Shown here one piece after another: positions 31,267-43,062 of a stretch of 64,000 bases of DNA. The notes beneath the pieces are model-generated. The model had not been told where the DNA came from. It did no database searches and saw only the letters and a list, made by a program, of their open reading frames with translations. Source of the DNA: Sepiola atlantica (lineage: Eukaryota; Mollusca; Cephalopoda; Sepiida; Sepiolidae); NCBI GenBank assembly GCA_963556195.1, contig OY744517.1, forward strand, positions 78,920,935-78,984,934, read 5' to 3'. Each line of letters starts with the position of its first letter. The first letter of the stretch is position 1. A program made the position numbers and the translations under genes.

Positions 31267-32226
31267 TTTTTATTTTTTTTCCTATGACAAAAATGCGTTT
31301 TCAGAAACAAACCCAATTCTTTTTCTATAGTACCAACTCTACAAAAAAAACTTTTACAATTTTTGTATCTGGTTATATTGACGAGTATTTCCTTAATTTA
31401 TTCTTTCCTTGTGTGGCAATTTTCCACTAGAAAATAATTCAGCGTTTGTGTTTATACAGAAAAAAGTTTGACTTTTTTTTTTTTTCAATTTTCTTTTCGT
31501 AACGTGTAAGTATTTAGTTCAAATCCTTGTTGAACGTACACTTTTTTTTTTTCTTTTACAAAGAATTAGTTTTTTTTTTTGTTAAAAAAAACGAGTTCAT
31601 AGCATTTATTTAAATATTGGCCATAATTTCCGCTTTAAGTGCGTAACAGAATATCATATTTTCTCATTAACACAAAGTGTTATGCCGTACCTGCTTGTCG
31701 AAAGTGTTTTTTTTTTTCAACGTGCCAGTCAGTCAGAGAAAAATTTATTTTAATCGGAAAAATCCGACGTAACTTTTAATTTTTGCGAATACTCGCTTTA
31801 GCCAAAATAAAATATACTATCATTTACTTGCTGTATTTTCGTAATTTTTTTTTTCAATGCTAATGCCTTTTTAAGACAATCTTTTTAGAACGAACCAATT
31901 TTTTTTTTTGTACTTACTGAAACTTTGAGTAGTTTTTTTTTTTTCAGTTGTCGTAAATCCACGCCATTTATGATTTCCGTTTTAACTCGTAGTTTAGGCT
32001 TCTTGTGGCTTTTTTTTTTACCCAACAGCAAGATAAGACTTTTTTGACGACGTCTTTTGTTGTTTGACGTTTTTTTTTTCAAGTAAATCCTTGCCCGAAT
32101 CTTCGTTATTCAGTTTTTTGTCGAATGATCCCGTAACTTTCTTGAGTAATCCTGGTAGCCAGTTGTCGTGACTGGTATAACATCAAAATCCTCACGTTTG
32201 TTCTTTACTAAATTCCTCGTCGCCAG
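31267..32226 (-). other. 5' leader of young LTR element
   Basis: About 960 bases of T-run-rich (plus strand) untranslated sequence between the 5' LTR and gag. No coding frame of interest: the minus frame 31885-32082 is lysine-rich from poly-A runs. It would contain packaging signals, but none can be identified by eye. Confidence 0.7.
32210..32225 (-). promoter_or_regulatory. Primer-binding site
   Basis: One base inside the 5' LTR, the minus strand reads TGGCGACGAGGAATTT. Start with TGG (complement of a tRNA CCA end) and position fit a tRNA PBS. TGGCGAC starts are common in gypsy elements; the tRNA is not assigned. Confidence 0.75.
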
Positions 32227-32471
32227 TGTTGTAGACCCGTGCTAGGGGTCACAAAGATAACAACCACAAATTGTGACAGGTTAAAATATACAATGTATTT
32301 ATATCATAGCAATACAGTAACGCCACTAAATGTGGTAGGAGATGACCGGATTCCTACCATGCGGTAAAACATGATAGGGATGTCCTCTGTTGAGTCTTTG
32401 CAACCATGGTATTTATTATAGATGGTTGCTTCCATTAGTTCTTCAATAGGGGTGATTTGTACCCCACAACA
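32227..32471 (-). repeat. 5' LTR (245 bp)
   Basis: Pairs with 26798-27042; ends TGTTGT and ACAACA are perfect inverted repeats. Read on the minus strand it is the promoter LTR of the element. Confidence 0.95.
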
Positions 32472-32479
32472 CATACATA

Positions 32480-32800
32480 GTCTCAATTTAACTTACACCT
32501 TTTTCAATAACTGTTACGTGCGTTTCCTCGCAGATTTCCTAGAGTTTTGTATTCTCAGACAGTTAAAAAAGGCTTATTTCATCCCCATCTTTTATTGTTT
32601 CCTTAATTATAAAGCACGACTTTTTAACACAGTATTGTTTATAGAACGCGTAATTCATGATACTGGTAGTAACATACTTCTGCATCACCCAATGAGTTCA
32701 AACATTTAGTAAGAATGTCATTTCAGATTTTAGTAGCCGCCCTGATGGTTTCTCTATCATTGTGTGTACTTGTTATATATAATAGGTTTTTGGTGAAAGA
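32480..32800. other. Non-coding stretch
   Basis: Frames 32422-32709 and the start of 32715-32999 show no recognisable domain. The latter continues into the foldback below. Confidence 0.45.
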
Positions 32801-32804
32801 GAAA

Positions 32805-33250
32805 CTATACTTTATGATGGCTTCCGGTTCTGAAACCAGAAATAGACTAGCAATGTTTATTAAAAAAACAGACCCCTTAGATTTTGGCAGAATTAAAATA
32901 AAGTATTTAAGAAAATATTTTCAATATAAACTATTTAAAAAAGTATTTTCAAACAAACAAAAAAAAAACATGCCAATTATTAAAAAAAGTTTTATTTGAT
33001 TATTTGTAATACAAAATAAAAAAAATTCAAATTATGAAAACCAGTTTAAATGTTCTTAGGTGTTAATGATAAAGAAAAAATGAAAAAAATGAAAAAAAAA
33101 ATGGTGAAAAATTATTAATTGCACCCCCCCCCCAAAAAAAAAACCCACCCTAAAATATAATGGATAACAGTTTTTTTTTTAATAAACATTGCTTGTCTAT
33201 TTCCGATTTAAAAACCGGAAGCCATCATCAAGTAAACTGTTTCTCCTTTA
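32805..33250. repeat. Foldback element, about 75-bp arms
   Basis: The left arm around 32808-32880 (GATGGCTTCCGGTT, AATAGACTAGCAATGTTTAT) is matched in reverse complement at about 33175-33245 (ATAAACATTGCTTGTCTATT, AACCGGAAGCCATCATC). The centre is A-rich with poly-A, C-run and T-run low complexity. No transposase. Confidence 0.75.
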
Positions 33251-33692
33251 ACTAGTATTTTTTTTTATCAGGTTTTAAATTTTGACATTCTAGACAATGT
33301 TATGAAATCTATATCTTATACAAATTAATATTTGAAACAATTTTTGTAAGTGTACTTGCTTTTTCAGACTAGATATTTAGATAGATACAGTAAAGCATTT
33401 TTGTCAATATGAACTTCCCCATCTTTCTCCATAAGAGAGTGTATTTTACTTGTCAGGAGAAACCTTGTCATTCTGCAATAAGATCTACTCAACATTACTT
33501 GGCAGAAGAAACCTTCCCAATGGATTCAACATTGGTAGCAGAGTGTAAAAATCAAAATGGTCATCCCAAGTGAATGTCAGTCCTCTTGATTTTGATGAGA
33601 AGAAAATAACGTGACAGGAATACAAGAAATAAATCAGAATGGGATTGTTATTGACAAACCCACCCAAGAAGAAGCAAGGTCCATCGCTATAG

Positions 33693-34014
33693 ATGACACT
33701 GAAAGGCAAGGCCAAAGCTATCAAAGATATGGAATTGATAGAAATAAAGCCAGACAATGGTTTGCAGGTCATGATTGACAGACTCACCGCTCCTTTTAGA
33801 ACAGATAAAAACCAAACAGTCTACCTGGCATACATAGACTTTGAAATGTTTTTGCAGCAAGAAGACATGAGTATCAAAGATTTTGTCATCAAGTTTGAAT
33901 CTCTAAATAATGTCAGTGAATATTGCTGATGGTGTGCTTGCATATAAATGTCTGCATCCTGCCAATCTAAAAAAAGAAGTGATAAAACTTTGTAGAGTTA
34001 TCACAAATTAGCAT
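33693..34014 (+). pseudogene. Gag-like fragment, probably from a Ty1/copia-type element
   Basis: The frame has LKGKAKAIKDMELIEIKPD, GLQVMIDRLTAPFRTDKNQ, VYLAYIDFEMFLQQEDMS, IKDFVIKFESLNN. A one-base shift near 33920 leads to ADGVLAYKCLHPANLKKEV. The pattern (short loop, FxxFxxxxR-like helix, I-x-D-F-(V/I)-x-(K/E)-F-x-x-L, then D-x-V-L-A-(Y/F)-x-L-L) is that of gag proteins of invertebrate LTR elements, often copia-like. No knuckle, protease or RT follows. The family is suggested, not proven. Confidence 0.5.
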
Positions 34015-34024
34015 GTTAAGAAAG

Positions 34025-34435
34025 TCAAGTTTGTTTCGTGATAGAGTTGAATAAAAAAAAAAAATCTGTTGATATTGAAGGCCAATTTTTTGTATCGAAA
34101 AGTCATAGAAGAATAAATCAGCATACTTCCTATTCAAATTAATCTAAATTAATAAATGCCAAAGTTTTCCCCACCTATCCTAACTGTATTAACATCAAAA
34201 CAGCTTATGCTTATTTAATTCTATGATACATCATAATAGTTTGAAATACTGTATATATAGTAATTTTCAAACACTCATAAACAACTTTAGGTATTTCTAA
34301 TTTGCATATTTATTTTTTTAACAGTTTCTAATAAATTAATGTTCTGTAATATACATTTGCAATTTGCATTGTCATATTTTCTTATATATACACAATAGTT
34401 TTGTTGATAGCAAAACGTCTGATGTCGCTGGGATG
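34025..34435. other. Non-coding stretch
   Basis: AT-rich; nothing recognised. Confidence 0.5.
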
Positions 34436-34437
34436 CT

Positions 34438-34790
34438 GAGAACAGATAGACTTTGATCTTAGCTAAATGGCCAAGTTATTCACTTCCAAGAGGTTAGACA
34501 CAAGGTTAGGTGTGGTTAACCAGCGCACTAGAATTAGCGTGCTCTGACCCACAAAAAATGCCTGAGCAGCCCCGTCGGCATTCCCCAACTGGGGTGCCTC
34601 AGGCGATTAGCAATAAACTAACCCCTTCTCAAAGAGAAGGTAAAGCCTGGAAGGGTGGACGTCCTAGAACTGTACACGACAATACCTCAGACCGGTGGAA
34701 CCAAGGCCCAAAGGCCAAGACCGTACCGGTTTACAGAGTGTAGCATCCATCGGAACAGATACTACATCCTGATCTGAGCCAAAAGGTCAA
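34438..34790 (-). mobile_element. SINE with U2 snRNA-like head (copy 2) and a second head
   Basis: On the minus strand from 34790: TTGACCTTTTGGCTCAGATC and GTAGTATCTGTTCCGATGGA (U2-like head). Then come a body shared with the 22.1-kb copy (CTTCTCTTTGAGAAGGGGTT, AGTTTATTGCTAATCGCCTG), a tRNA-like part and the tail ACCTAACCTTGTGTCTAACC (ending about 34490). Beyond the tail, 34475-34438 again reads TTGGCCATTTAGCTAAGATC, AAAGTCTATCTGTTCT, a second U2-like head. So the unit is either a dimer truncated after its second head or two insertions end to end. An in-frame stretch at 34510-34743 is not a gene. Confidence 0.75.
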
Positions 34791-34892
34791 GGAACTATAG
34801 AAAATACTGTTTTTATGATTAAGCATTTTTAAATGAATGAAAACAAACTAAACCTGATTTAATCTATTATTGTGTTATCTTTTAATGTCTGT

Positions 34893-35190
34893 GGGTAGTG
34901 TAGTATCAGTTCTGTTGTCATAAGACTGTCCTCCCAAGAATTACCTTCTTTTTTAAGGAGGTAGAGCTAATCCTCCGAGATATTACATCTTCCTTTGGGA
35001 GAGAGTGCAATGTAGTATCTGTTCTATTGTCATAGAACCATCTTACCAGGGATTACCTTCTTTCTTTTTTTTGGGGGGGGGGGCGGGGGGGGGGGATAGT
35101 GTACTATCTATTCTGTTGTCATATAATCCTTTCAGTCATTACCTCCTCCTTTGGGGCTCAGTGTATTATATGTTCGTTCACCATGATATC
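34893..35190 (+). repeat. Tandem U2-like repeat units
   Basis: Units beginning near 34898, 35012, 35099 and 35161 each start like GTGTAGTATCTGTTCTGTTG, TCATA. The first three continue with CTCCCAAGAATTACCTTCTT-like text, matching the head-to-body junction of the SINE above. Unit length varies (about 60-115 bp). G-runs interrupt the second. The fourth unit is short and diverged. Confidence 0.6.
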
Positions 35191-35640
35191 CCAGCATAGC
35201 AAAAATATGTGACCGGAGTGAGAATATTATAGCTAGTTATATATAACCTAATGGTCGGAACACAGATGAAGGAAAGTTTTGTGGATGGCAAGAGCCTGTT
35301 ACCCCTCAGTGTGGACTGTACATATTCAAGTACCAAATGATGTGTGAATAATTTTATACCAGAGATGTTGCCCGGGAAGAATCATTTTTTTTGTAAATGC
35401 CCCATTTACATCGCATTTTTCTTACTTTGTTTAGCTACGTTTTTTCCTCTTTCTATTACATGTATTGTGATCCATATCACATCATGAGCAGTGTATCACG
35501 GTACACATCATATATTGTTACATGCCTAATACACATAATTTTCAAAATAGCTATGATAATTTTTTTCTTAAATAAGCTTTCTTCCTTTTCAGTTAAAAAA
35601 ACAAAAAACAAAAAAAAACGGAAACAAATACAATTTCTTT
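35191..35640. other. Non-coding stretch
   Basis: The frame 35397-35750 is low-complexity (Phe/Lys-rich from T and A runs) and not considered a gene. Confidence 0.5.
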
Positions 35641-35738
35641 CTTTTTTTTTTTTTAAACAATATATATCAAATTTTTTTTTTTTAAACAATATATATCGAT
35701 TTATTTCTTTCTTTTTTTTTAACAATATATATCAATTT
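35641..35738 (+). repeat. Tandem repeat of T-run plus AACAATATATATC
   Basis: Three units of a T tract followed by (AA)ACAATATATATC(A/G)A, about 33-40 bp each. Confidence 0.85.
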
Positions 35739-35825
35739 CACATAAAATGAAGGAATTAATTTTATGATACTGAATAAGAGTCATTTGTTTGCAGTTTTGG
35801 AAAATTTTTTATATTTTTCTTTAAA

Positions 35826-36432
35826 TATGTGGGGTGGGGCATAATTGGAAGAATTGTGCAAAAAAAAAGGAAAATTTTTATATTAACTTAAGAAAAGCAA
35901 GCGTTTTTTTTTTTAGTAAATGTGCAACACATGTATAAGTCCCTTTTTTGGGTTGTTTTCTGAAATTTTATTACATTGTGCAAAAATATAATGGGTTCTA
36001 GCCAACAGTATGGAAACTGGTAAAATTCTTTGGGTGGTGGAGCATAATGGGTCATCATTATGTCTCTTCAATAAAACCCCATTTTTGTCCAGACAAAATG
36101 TTATAACAACATAACAGCAATACATACTTGGAGAGCTTTATACCACTACTATAACAAGAAAAATACAGAACATCTCCATAAAATAATAACTAGGCGAAAT
36201 ATAGAATAGCACATAAATGTCATAAACACAAGCTATCTCAAACAACATGTATTTCCCCCCGAAACAATCTTTCCTATCATTCCATATCCTCTGAATATAG
36301 CACACAAATGTCATAAGCACAAGCTTATTAGTACAAACTTATTCAAATTACTGACTATTCTTACCTATAGGGAGTTGAATCAGTGGCCCCTACCACTAAA
36401 AATCTGAGGTGACCCATTATGCCCCACCTTGA
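35826..36432. repeat. Possible old inverted-repeat element with internal duplication
   Basis: GGGTGGGGCATAATTGG at 35830 is mirrored by CCCATTATGCCCCACCT near 36412. A third, GTGGAGCATAATGGGTC, lies near 36036. Inside, TAGCACAAATGTCATAA-CACAAGCT-type text occurs twice (about 36208 and 36297). Weakly supported. Confidence 0.4.
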
Positions 36433-36905
36433 AAAGTAACTGATTTTTTGTAACTCAATAATGTCTAAAATAAAACTTTATAACACTTAAGTAAAGGCTA
36501 CTATCTTACTTTTTGTTGGTGCTTCTCAAGTCAAAGTTCTTTTCTTAACAAATAGGAGATGGAACAACTTTATCAACAAAAATTCATCATGTCAACCAGT
36601 AGCACTTTCCAAAGCTGATAACTTCAGGAAAGAGAGCATAGGATGAATGCTTTACAGTTTTAGACATTGCTAAGGATAGTACAACTTCAAATCGGTATCG
36701 AATCAGGCATCAATAATACTTTGGGTTAAGAGAGAAAAAAAAGAAATCATCTTATAGTGCATAAGAACAAAAACAAAACTATCTAACATTGACACAAAAT
36801 GTAAACCAAAAAACTTAGTTTTCTTTTGGATGAAGAAATAGATTTTAGATCATAAACAGAATAGAAAGAACATAAGTCAGCCATGAGACTACATATCTCC
36901 ACCTA
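36433..36905. other. Non-coding stretch
   Basis: Nothing recognised. Confidence 0.5.
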
Positions 36906-36907
36906 AC

Positions 36908-37412
36908 AACATAAAGATGGGCCAAAGTTTTACCTGGGCCTTACTTCTCCATATTCTATGAGGTATTCATGAAATTATGTCATGGAAACATTGAAAACTC
37001 AAAAACTATCTGATTAGTCTGATAACGGTAATCAGCATGCAAAATTTCAAAGAGCATCAAATCCATGCATCAAATTTGGAAAGCTCTGAAGTTGAAATTC
37101 TGCCAAAATTTTGACCATGACCAAACTTTTCATGGTCAAAGTCATATTAGATGCGGAACTTCATTGGCTACAATATAGACCAAGTAGCAAGTTTCTAGAT
37201 AAACAAAATCCAGCTTATGGCCAAGTGTGACTTCAACCTTTTCCGTGACCTTGATCTTTGACCTAGATATTCCAAAATTAAATCACTTCTAAGACAATGA
37301 CATATTTTGACCAAGTTTGATAACAATTGGTCAAACGATGTTGATGCTAGGCTTTACACAAAACAACAAACTTGACCAAAAATATAACCCTCGCCTTGGT
37401 GGCGGTAATAAA
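36908..37412 (+). repeat. Dispersed repeat of a type common in molluscs
   Basis: Long non-coding text with recurring TGACCTTGATCTTTGACCTA / TTGACCATGACCAAACTTTT / TGACCAAGTTTGATAAC motifs, ending CCCTCGCCTTGGTGGCGGTAATAA. The ending recurs inverted at about 38344-38371 (GTTACCGCCAAATGCGAG). Class unknown. Confidence 0.4.
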
Positions 37413-38012
37413 AACCTATCCAAAAGCTGCATATACACGCATGTCGCTACGAGAATTCTTTTTCTTAGTTATGAAATAATACGAACGTTTAAAATGTTCA
37501 TTATTATTTTGTTTCAATTTAATAATCAAAGAACACAATAATTAATACTTTTTAGATTGCACGCATCATGCCAGTAAATCATAAACTTTTAGGTGAAAGA
37601 AGTATTGTGGAATGTTGTTTATCAAATGACTGATTAGCTGAACAAAAGTTCAAGGTCAAATGAATATGTATTTGATGATTTTTGTCCCAAATACAAAGCT
37701 GAGGGATTTAATCAGATTTGTGCTGTTCCAATGCATGAAGAGAAAACAGTCGGACAGCGTGATCTCTGTTGCACATTTTAAAGTTTTATTCTTTATAGAA
37801 ATGTTACAAAACAACTTACATGATCATATCAATATTCTGCAATAGCATTTATAAAAAGGCTATTGCAGATAATAACAAAAGAAACACAAGCAACAGTGAC
37901 AAGGACACACCACATGTCGCCTGTCTGGAATGTGAGTAAAGAACGACATTGATCCTGCACCACTCTCTTTCTGAGGAAAATGAATAAATGGCCGAGTGAA
38001 AATCTGGCCAAT
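37413..38012. other. Non-coding stretch
   Basis: Overlapping short frames at 37660-38067 have no recognisable domain. Confidence 0.45.
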
Positions 38013-38015
38013 CAC

Positions 38016-38170
38016 TGAGGTCTGATTTAGAAAAAAATCTCCGGATGACACAATTTATGTAATCCAATGCTGTAAGAGGAAATAGCTTTATATCGCCACT
38101 CAGAATGCAACGAACAGGCTGGAATGCAACTAAACCATTGGAAAAAGCAGGTTCAACCCACCCATATCTT
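38016..38170 (+). repeat. Dispersed repeat, family D (copy 2)
   Basis: Matches 8816-8990 along most of its length: CACTGAGGTCTGATTTAG, AATTTATGTAATCCAATGCT, CATTGGAAAAAGCAGGTTCA, ACCCACCC. Confidence 0.55.
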
Positions 38171-40165
38171 CAATCATGTTTCAGACAACTTCATAAGAAC
38201 ATTTAATCCATCTTTTTGTTTTAAGGCATTAATTAGGAGTGAAAATTTCTCGATAGATTTCGCCTGGTAACCAATGAAACCTGCGATATCACTTTATTTG
38301 CAAAGGAAGATTAAAGTATTTCATTTAATTCCAGATTGTATTGATTGTTACCGCCAAATGCGAGAATTAGGTGAAACAAATTAAAATTTATTGTTTACTT
38401 GCAATGTGTGGGAGTGTGCACAGAGAAGTGAACAAGACTGAAAGACCTGTGTGCATGTGTCCTGTTACGATGAGGTGATATGAAAAGGTTGTGGCTAATG
38501 GAAAAAAAAAAAAAAAAGCACTCAAGTGACCAAAGTGAGACAAAAACAAACCGGCAGCAGCCGGTAGAGAAGATTTGCAAGATCCCTAAAAAAGGTCTGT
38601 TTTTATACGAGCAGCAAGGTCATTCATTATAACATCAGTTCCTTCTGAACACAACTGAAGAGAAAGGATCAATTCAACTACAGTGATCTCAGTAGGAAAT
38701 GTCGGATAAAATAAAAACGATTCTCTTTTACAAACTGCCTTCGCATGCAGCTGTATTGCACTCAGTTTTTATATATGATCACGTGAGATGAAAATAAGTC
38801 ATTGGTATATTTGTTGCACTTTTGTAATTGCCAGGAACAATACTAAGGTTTTCCAGTTTCACTTGTACACTGGAAACTGCACTGAAATATTTTATAAAAA
38901 CCCAAACATCATTCATTGTAGTGGTATTATTACTAAGTGACGGTGTAAAAATTTGTTTAGATTTTAGTAAAATTCAATTTTATCAGTATCTGTACTATCA
39001 GTAAGAGGAGAGATTGAACAAAAATATTATATAAACACTGACTGAATAAGAAATCTTTACAATTTGTTTACATTTTAGCATAGAATATTTATATAAAAAA
39101 AGGGAAATAATGCGACATCATACGTCATAGGAAATGTATTTCATTCAATTCAAAATTTGATGTCCAGTTGACAGAACCTCAAATACACAAAATGTCAGGC
39201 TTAAAAAGACAATACAGAAAAGTTGAATAAGTATATGAAGCGTTTATTCTACAGACAGAACAAGGTGTTTTACAAACATCATATTTGCTAACAAAATGCT
39301 TTCTATTTTAATTTTACAAAATGGTCCTTTCTTTATATTATTTTTTTCTTTTTGCTCATCATCGCCGAGAGTCTGGTGTAAAAATAAATGTTTGCAGTAA
39401 TTTTAAGGCCCTTATAATTTACATTGGCCAAATATTAAATATATTTACTTCATGTGCTGTTTTGGTATGTTTTCTTCACAAAAATAATTTTATTAGATTT
39501 TTTAATTATGGTACAATTGCTCTAAATAAAATACAAAGAAGCAAAACACAAATGAATTTAAACTTTTGCCCTTGTGCAATATTTTCTTTAGAATTTTTAA
39601 ATAAATAAACTTTAAAAGCAAAAAACTCAAAATTTAAAACAAAAAGTATTGTATACTTATTTACAATATAACTGCAAACCACTGCAAAATAATTTTTTTT
39701 ATTTCAGCATTGCTTTATTCAATTACAGCTAAAAAAATATGTTTATTCAAAATTAACTTACGACTTCTTTATGTCATTTTTCATTAAATTGTATCATAAT
39801 TAAAAAATATTTCACAAAAAAGTGTATCACAAGTGTGAAGTTCTCACCAATTGCTTTTAGGTATGAGGTCATAAAAAGCATTAGTCAGTTTTTAAATATT
39901 TAACTGTCAAAAATGAATCAGAAGTTTAATTTCAGCAGTTAACTCCTTAACACTTATTAGTTTATAACATCATAGAGAATGATTAAGTTACAAAGTTGAT
40001 CACCTCCTGATTGAAATAGTAGAATAATTTTAACGAAACATGGAATAATCACTAATCATCATCACAAAAGAATGAATGGTTTCCTTAAAAAGAAAAAAAT
40101 ACTAAATAAAAAAATAAAAACTGAGGTATGGATGATAAAAAATAAAAAATAAATTTAAAAAAATT
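38171..40165. other. AT-rich non-coding stretch
   Basis: The frame 39321-39608 has no recognisable domain. A poly-A run lies at 38502-38517. No RNA gene. Confidence 0.5.
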
Positions 40166-40169
40166 GTCA

Positions 40170-40240
40170 TACTGCATACTTATGCCGGCATTGATTCCGG
40201 TCAGGTTGAGCCAACTTTACCAGCTACAATAATTTTTTAA
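40170..40240 (-). repeat. Dispersed repeat, family D (partial copy)
   Basis: The minus strand reads GTAAAGTTGGCTCAACCTGA, CCGGAATCAATG, similar to the 3' blocks of copies at 8.95, 38.15 and 42.40 kb. Confidence 0.4.
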
Positions 40241-42225
40241 AATAAGGATATTTTCATGATTTTTAAGTACGGCATGGCTCTTATGTGGTAATCTCGAAAC
40301 AAAACAATATAATCGAAACTAATACAATTAATTTTCAATACTCAATTCAAAGATTTTAAGTGTGTTCTCTTTCTCTCACATAATATGGATTATTCTCTAG
40401 TTAATATTGTCAACAGTTCTACCTACATATAGAACATCATAGTATAAATCTCTTTTTGCAGAAATTGTATTCATACCTTTCTAAAATAAAAATTTTAAAA
40501 AAAGATTGTTTTCTAGATTTATGGCTCCTCTGAGAAATGCCGGTTATCTTGGATTAAGAATAGTTTGGCCATCAAAAGTTACGTTTTTAACATATCAGAT
40601 TTTGTCGTAAAACGTAAACCAAGGTTATATTTGTTGCTCTTTTTCACATGTCAGTTCTCATGGTAATTGGTGTACTGGTTCTTCCATAATTCTTAAAAGA
40701 CTTTGCTTCAGGAACCACTGAAGAGTGTAGAAATTTCTTTAGCCATGTTTGAAATCATCCAGATGACATCATTTGAAAGTTGGGGTATATTTCGACATGT
40801 GAGATTCAAGGTCCATGTAAGCATTATTATTTATCATAGCAATAATAATACCACTGAAACTACATTTTACTTATGGATGTGTAAACCTGTAGGAAAAAGC
40901 AAATAACTTCATATACATGACCATTAAAGATATTTATAAAATATAAAAACAGTCTAAATCTTTAAGACAGGCATTATGCCCTGAAAACTGTGCAATGTTG
41001 GCGCTTAAAAAGAGGAAAATAAAAATTATGCAAACAAGAAGTCATCAAGACATTCAAAAAGGAAAGAAAAAAAAAACATTCTTAAACGTATAGATTCAAT
41101 CTATGGATTCAAACATAAGCATGACAGAGTGTACTGAAGCGTGATTGAGCCAGCCTTTAGATGTGAAAAAACACGTGAAAATGAGAGAAATTACAAATTC
41201 ATGGGATTGTAGATGGATTGAAATGCTGCTATGTATAAGAAATCTCAAAAGAGAAATGAGAGTTGCTCATAATGGCAACATAGAACAAAATATCATAAGA
41301 AACAGGTAATGAAAGCTTTGGATTGATACAAGAATGAGAGAACAGCAAGTGCAAACTATGAAGAGATGGAATGGCGGGGCAATCAACCACAAAATAAGTA
41401 GATTTAGCAAATTAACCATGGAGGTATTACAAAAAACAAGCACAAGAACTATGCAAGTGACTATACAGAACATTGTTAAATGTTCAGATCGGAACGTGTT
41501 CCAGAGAATGATGAAATTTTTCAAGACAAATTCAAACAAAACCACCCAATACAGACGAAAACACAAATCTAGTTACTGTGAATAATAAAAGAATGTGTTC
41601 AAAAGGAAACTTTGCAGTTTCAGTAGAACTAAAGGGCAAATGAAAAAGGTTAGAAAAATAATTCAAAGTAACGAGATAACTGAAAAAATAATGAAACATG
41701 AAGGTGACGGTGGTGCTGATCATGATTGAAATTTTAGAAATGGTCCTAAAGAATTTGATAACACGACTATAACTGAAAATATTGGGAATAATCAGTGCCA
41801 TCCAGATCGAAGAACTACTAAAATCAGCCCCAATACTGAAGAGTTTTTAAATATTGAGACAACAGAAAACTTAAAACTCCAGTGAAAATAACAATGAATA
41901 ATAATCACTGCTGTTGTGAAAGTAACGCTAATTATAATTACTTACAGTATTTAGCTATAATACACACAAATTTTAAGATGGCCACTGGTGTTCTTAAAGT
42001 TTAAATTATTTTAGCTCTATTTTGCTTTAAAATACAGAGCAGTCTATGTAATTCATAGGAAATATGTTAACTAAACTTAAAAGAGTATCTTAAACCTATT
42101 TTAGAGAGTCTTGTCCATGACTTGACTTTGAACGAGCCAATGATAGTTTGGTTGACAAATCCAGCCTATACTATCACACTGTCATCTCCTTGCTATCTTT
42201 TTTTAGTCACAGGTACATCTGCATT
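40241..42225. other. Non-coding stretch
   Basis: Both-strand frames near 41267-41801 look AT-driven and show no domain. No repeat recognised. Confidence 0.45.
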
Positions 42226-42227
42226 GG

Positions 42228-42430
42228 ATAAAATCCATCAGGTTCATAGAGTGTCATCAGAGATTCGTCTGTGAAAATTACTTTAGAAAAAGTCAATTTT
42301 CATCTATACCTTTTTACTTGACTTTTTCAGTTCCACTCAATTCAAATATCTGACCATTGGTTCAGAATGTGGTGCAGGCTAGGGAAGAAGTCGGCTCAAC
42401 CCGACCAGGTTAAATACAGTTCCAACAACA
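42228..42430 (+). repeat. Dispersed repeat, family D (diverged copy)
   Basis: CCATTGGTTCAGAATGTGGT, then GAAGAAGTCGGCTCAACCCG, ACCAGG shares the 3' block with the other D copies. The 5' part is only weakly similar. Confidence 0.4.
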
Positions 42431-43060
42431 GCACTGATCAAACGTGTTTGTTTGTCTAACTCACTTTAGTTAGATACATTGCAAGGAGGCAAGTTCTTAA
42501 AGCTCTTTTCTTCACTTCTCACTCCCAAATTATCTAGATTTTAAACAGCTCTCATTATAGTTCGATGATCTGTGAAGCTCTTTTGAAATCCCCAAAATGA
42601 AAATTCGCTCATTCAATAACTTTTGTTTTTCCAGGATTTGTTAAACTATTTTCATGAAAAAAAGAAGAAAAAAAAATACTTATCAATTTTGAGAGGTTTT
42701 AAATTAATATTATTTTAATATAACTTCAGGCAGTTTTTCGTTCCTTAAATTCTAAATATCTTAAGTTAAAAGTATAAAAGTGGCAACAAATTTAGTTAAG
42801 AGATTTCACTTCGTAAGGAAATGAACTAGTTGAACAGATTTGACACAGATCAGGACTTTTTTTAGTTTTCAAAGTTTAAGCGATTTACATAATTTAATAT
42901 CAAATTTTATAAATAAAATATTGAATGACCTTGTACCAAGCTGGAATGATCCAAATATCAGAAGTTTTAGAGGAAGTAAAGTGCATTGAGGTTATACGGT
43001 GATACTAAGGATGATTAATATGTTAGGAGACATGTTCAAAATTATGCAAGGAGTGGGTGT
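42431..43060. other. Non-coding stretch
   Basis: Nothing recognised. Confidence 0.5.
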
Positions 43061-43062
43061 AA

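Larger units (their letters stand above)
26793..32476 (-). mobile_element. Complete Ty3/gypsy LTR retrotransposon (K02A2.6-like), young insertion
   Basis: Two 245-bp LTRs (26798-27042 and 32227-32471) enclose gag, protease, RT, RNase H and integrase in minus-strand order. A 5-bp target duplication CATAC (26793-26797 and 32472-32476) flanks it. LTRs have TGTTGT...ACAACA ends, except that the outermost base at 26798 is A. I count two differences between the LTRs (that base, and A/G near 26891/32320), implying recent insertion. A PBS and a PPT are in place. Yet the coding part carries a nonsense codon, at least six frameshifts and an altered RT active site. Confidence 0.95.

Noticed and set aside
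32715..32999. 94-codon frame with a hydrophobic start, possibly a small membrane protein
   Set aside because: Most of it lies in the arm of a foldback element and its end is Lys-rich from A-runs.
34510..34743. 77-codon plus-strand frame (and the similar one at 46520-46753)
   Set aside because: Both lie wholly inside antisense SINE copies; the shared protein-like similarity is SINE homology.
35397..35750. 117-codon frame rich in Phe and Lys
   Set aside because: Made of T and A runs and a simple tandem repeat.
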